Below are positions 12,248-12,330 of a stretch of DNA of 12,330 bases, piece by piece; within the stretch, counting starts at the first letter, position 1; the number at the start of each line of letters is the position of its first letter. Source of the stretch: a bacterium. Lineage in GTDB: Bacteria > Patescibacteria > Paceibacteria > UBA6257 > Brennerbacteraceae. The notes beneath the pieces are model-generated. The model was not told the origin of the DNA. It worked only from the letters and a program-made list of their open reading frames with translations, and searched no databases. A program made the position numbers and the translations under genes. Location of the stretch: NCBI GenBank assembly GCA_021813305.1, contig JAKALE010000003.1:1-12330 (forward strand), read 5' to 3'.

Positions 12248-12330
12248 ATGAAAAACAAGATTCCTCAATACGTTTCAGATATCGGCGCCGCGCTTGGCAA
12301 AGCGGGTTTTGAGGCATACCTTGTCGGCGG
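12248..12330 (+). CDS. cca: CCA-adding enzyme (tRNA nucleotidyltransferase), N-terminal fragment
   Basis: Only 27 complete codons lie in the window. The N-terminus reads MKNKIPQYVSDIGAALGKAG, then FEAYLVGG. The pattern of a helix followed by G(F/H)xAYLVGG opens the nucleotidyltransferase domain of class II CCA-adding enzymes and bacterial poly(A) polymerases, where it normally continues as CVRD. The enzyme would add or repair the 3' CCA of tRNAs. Both tRNA genes in the window lack an encoded CCA, so such an enzyme is needed. The gene sits 13 nt after tRNA-Arg on the same strand without a Shine-Dalgarno, so the two may be co-transcribed. The catalytic residues lie outside the window, so CCA-adding versus poly(A) polymerase activity cannot be decided here. 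Confidence 0.8.
   Translation, partial: MKNKIPQYVSDIGAALGKAGFEAYLVG

Overview
The window looks like a piece of a Candidate Phyla Radiation (Patescibacteria, probably Parcubacteria-like) genome. This is inferred from compact genes with short gaps, a small valyl-tRNA synthetase, tRNAs without encoded CCA, most genes lacking Shine-Dalgarno sites, and an efflux system with separate ATPase and permease subunits. TGA is used as a stop codon, for example at the ABC ATPase/permease overlap, so the UGA-as-glycine code of some CPR lineages does not apply. No phylogenetic search could be run, so the assignment is tentative.

Layout: (1) 1-456, the 3' end of recG on +. (2) 457-539, a short convergent gap rich in inverted repeats. 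(3) 540-2105, a family 2 membrane glycosyltransferase on -, divergent from (4) a DUF3592-type membrane protein on + (2179-2628), which ends at a hairpin terminator. (5) 2697-3044, a small three-helix membrane protein on - with its own promoter, a structured leader and the clearest Shine-Dalgarno site in the window; a tRNA-Glu(TTC) gene on - lies just upstream. (6) tsaD on + (3384-4463). (7) A T-box riboswitch (about 4523-4732) controlling valS (4756-6999). (8) A PrsW-family intramembrane protease (7038-7781). (9) A likely four-gene operon, hsp20, macA-like adaptor, ABC ATPase, macB-like permease (7849-11784), closed by a near-perfect terminator hairpin. (10) A 64-residue CxxC protein on - (11830-12024) with tandem hairpins upstream. 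(11) tRNA-Arg(TCG) followed 13 nt later by the start of a CCA-adding enzyme gene that runs off the window.

Two themes connect the genes. One is tRNA biology: tRNA-Glu, tRNA-Arg, t6A modification (TsaD), Val-tRNA charging under T-box control, and 3' CCA addition. The other is the cell envelope: a membrane glycosyltransferase, PrsW, a small heat-shock protein and a MacAB-like export pump. The most notable regulatory element is the valS T-box, in which the T-box bulge, antiterminator and competing terminator can all be read directly. A second candidate is the leader of the 115-residue membrane protein, where overlapping inverted repeats could form mutually exclusive hairpins. I found no CRISPR array, transposase, integrase or prophage gene.
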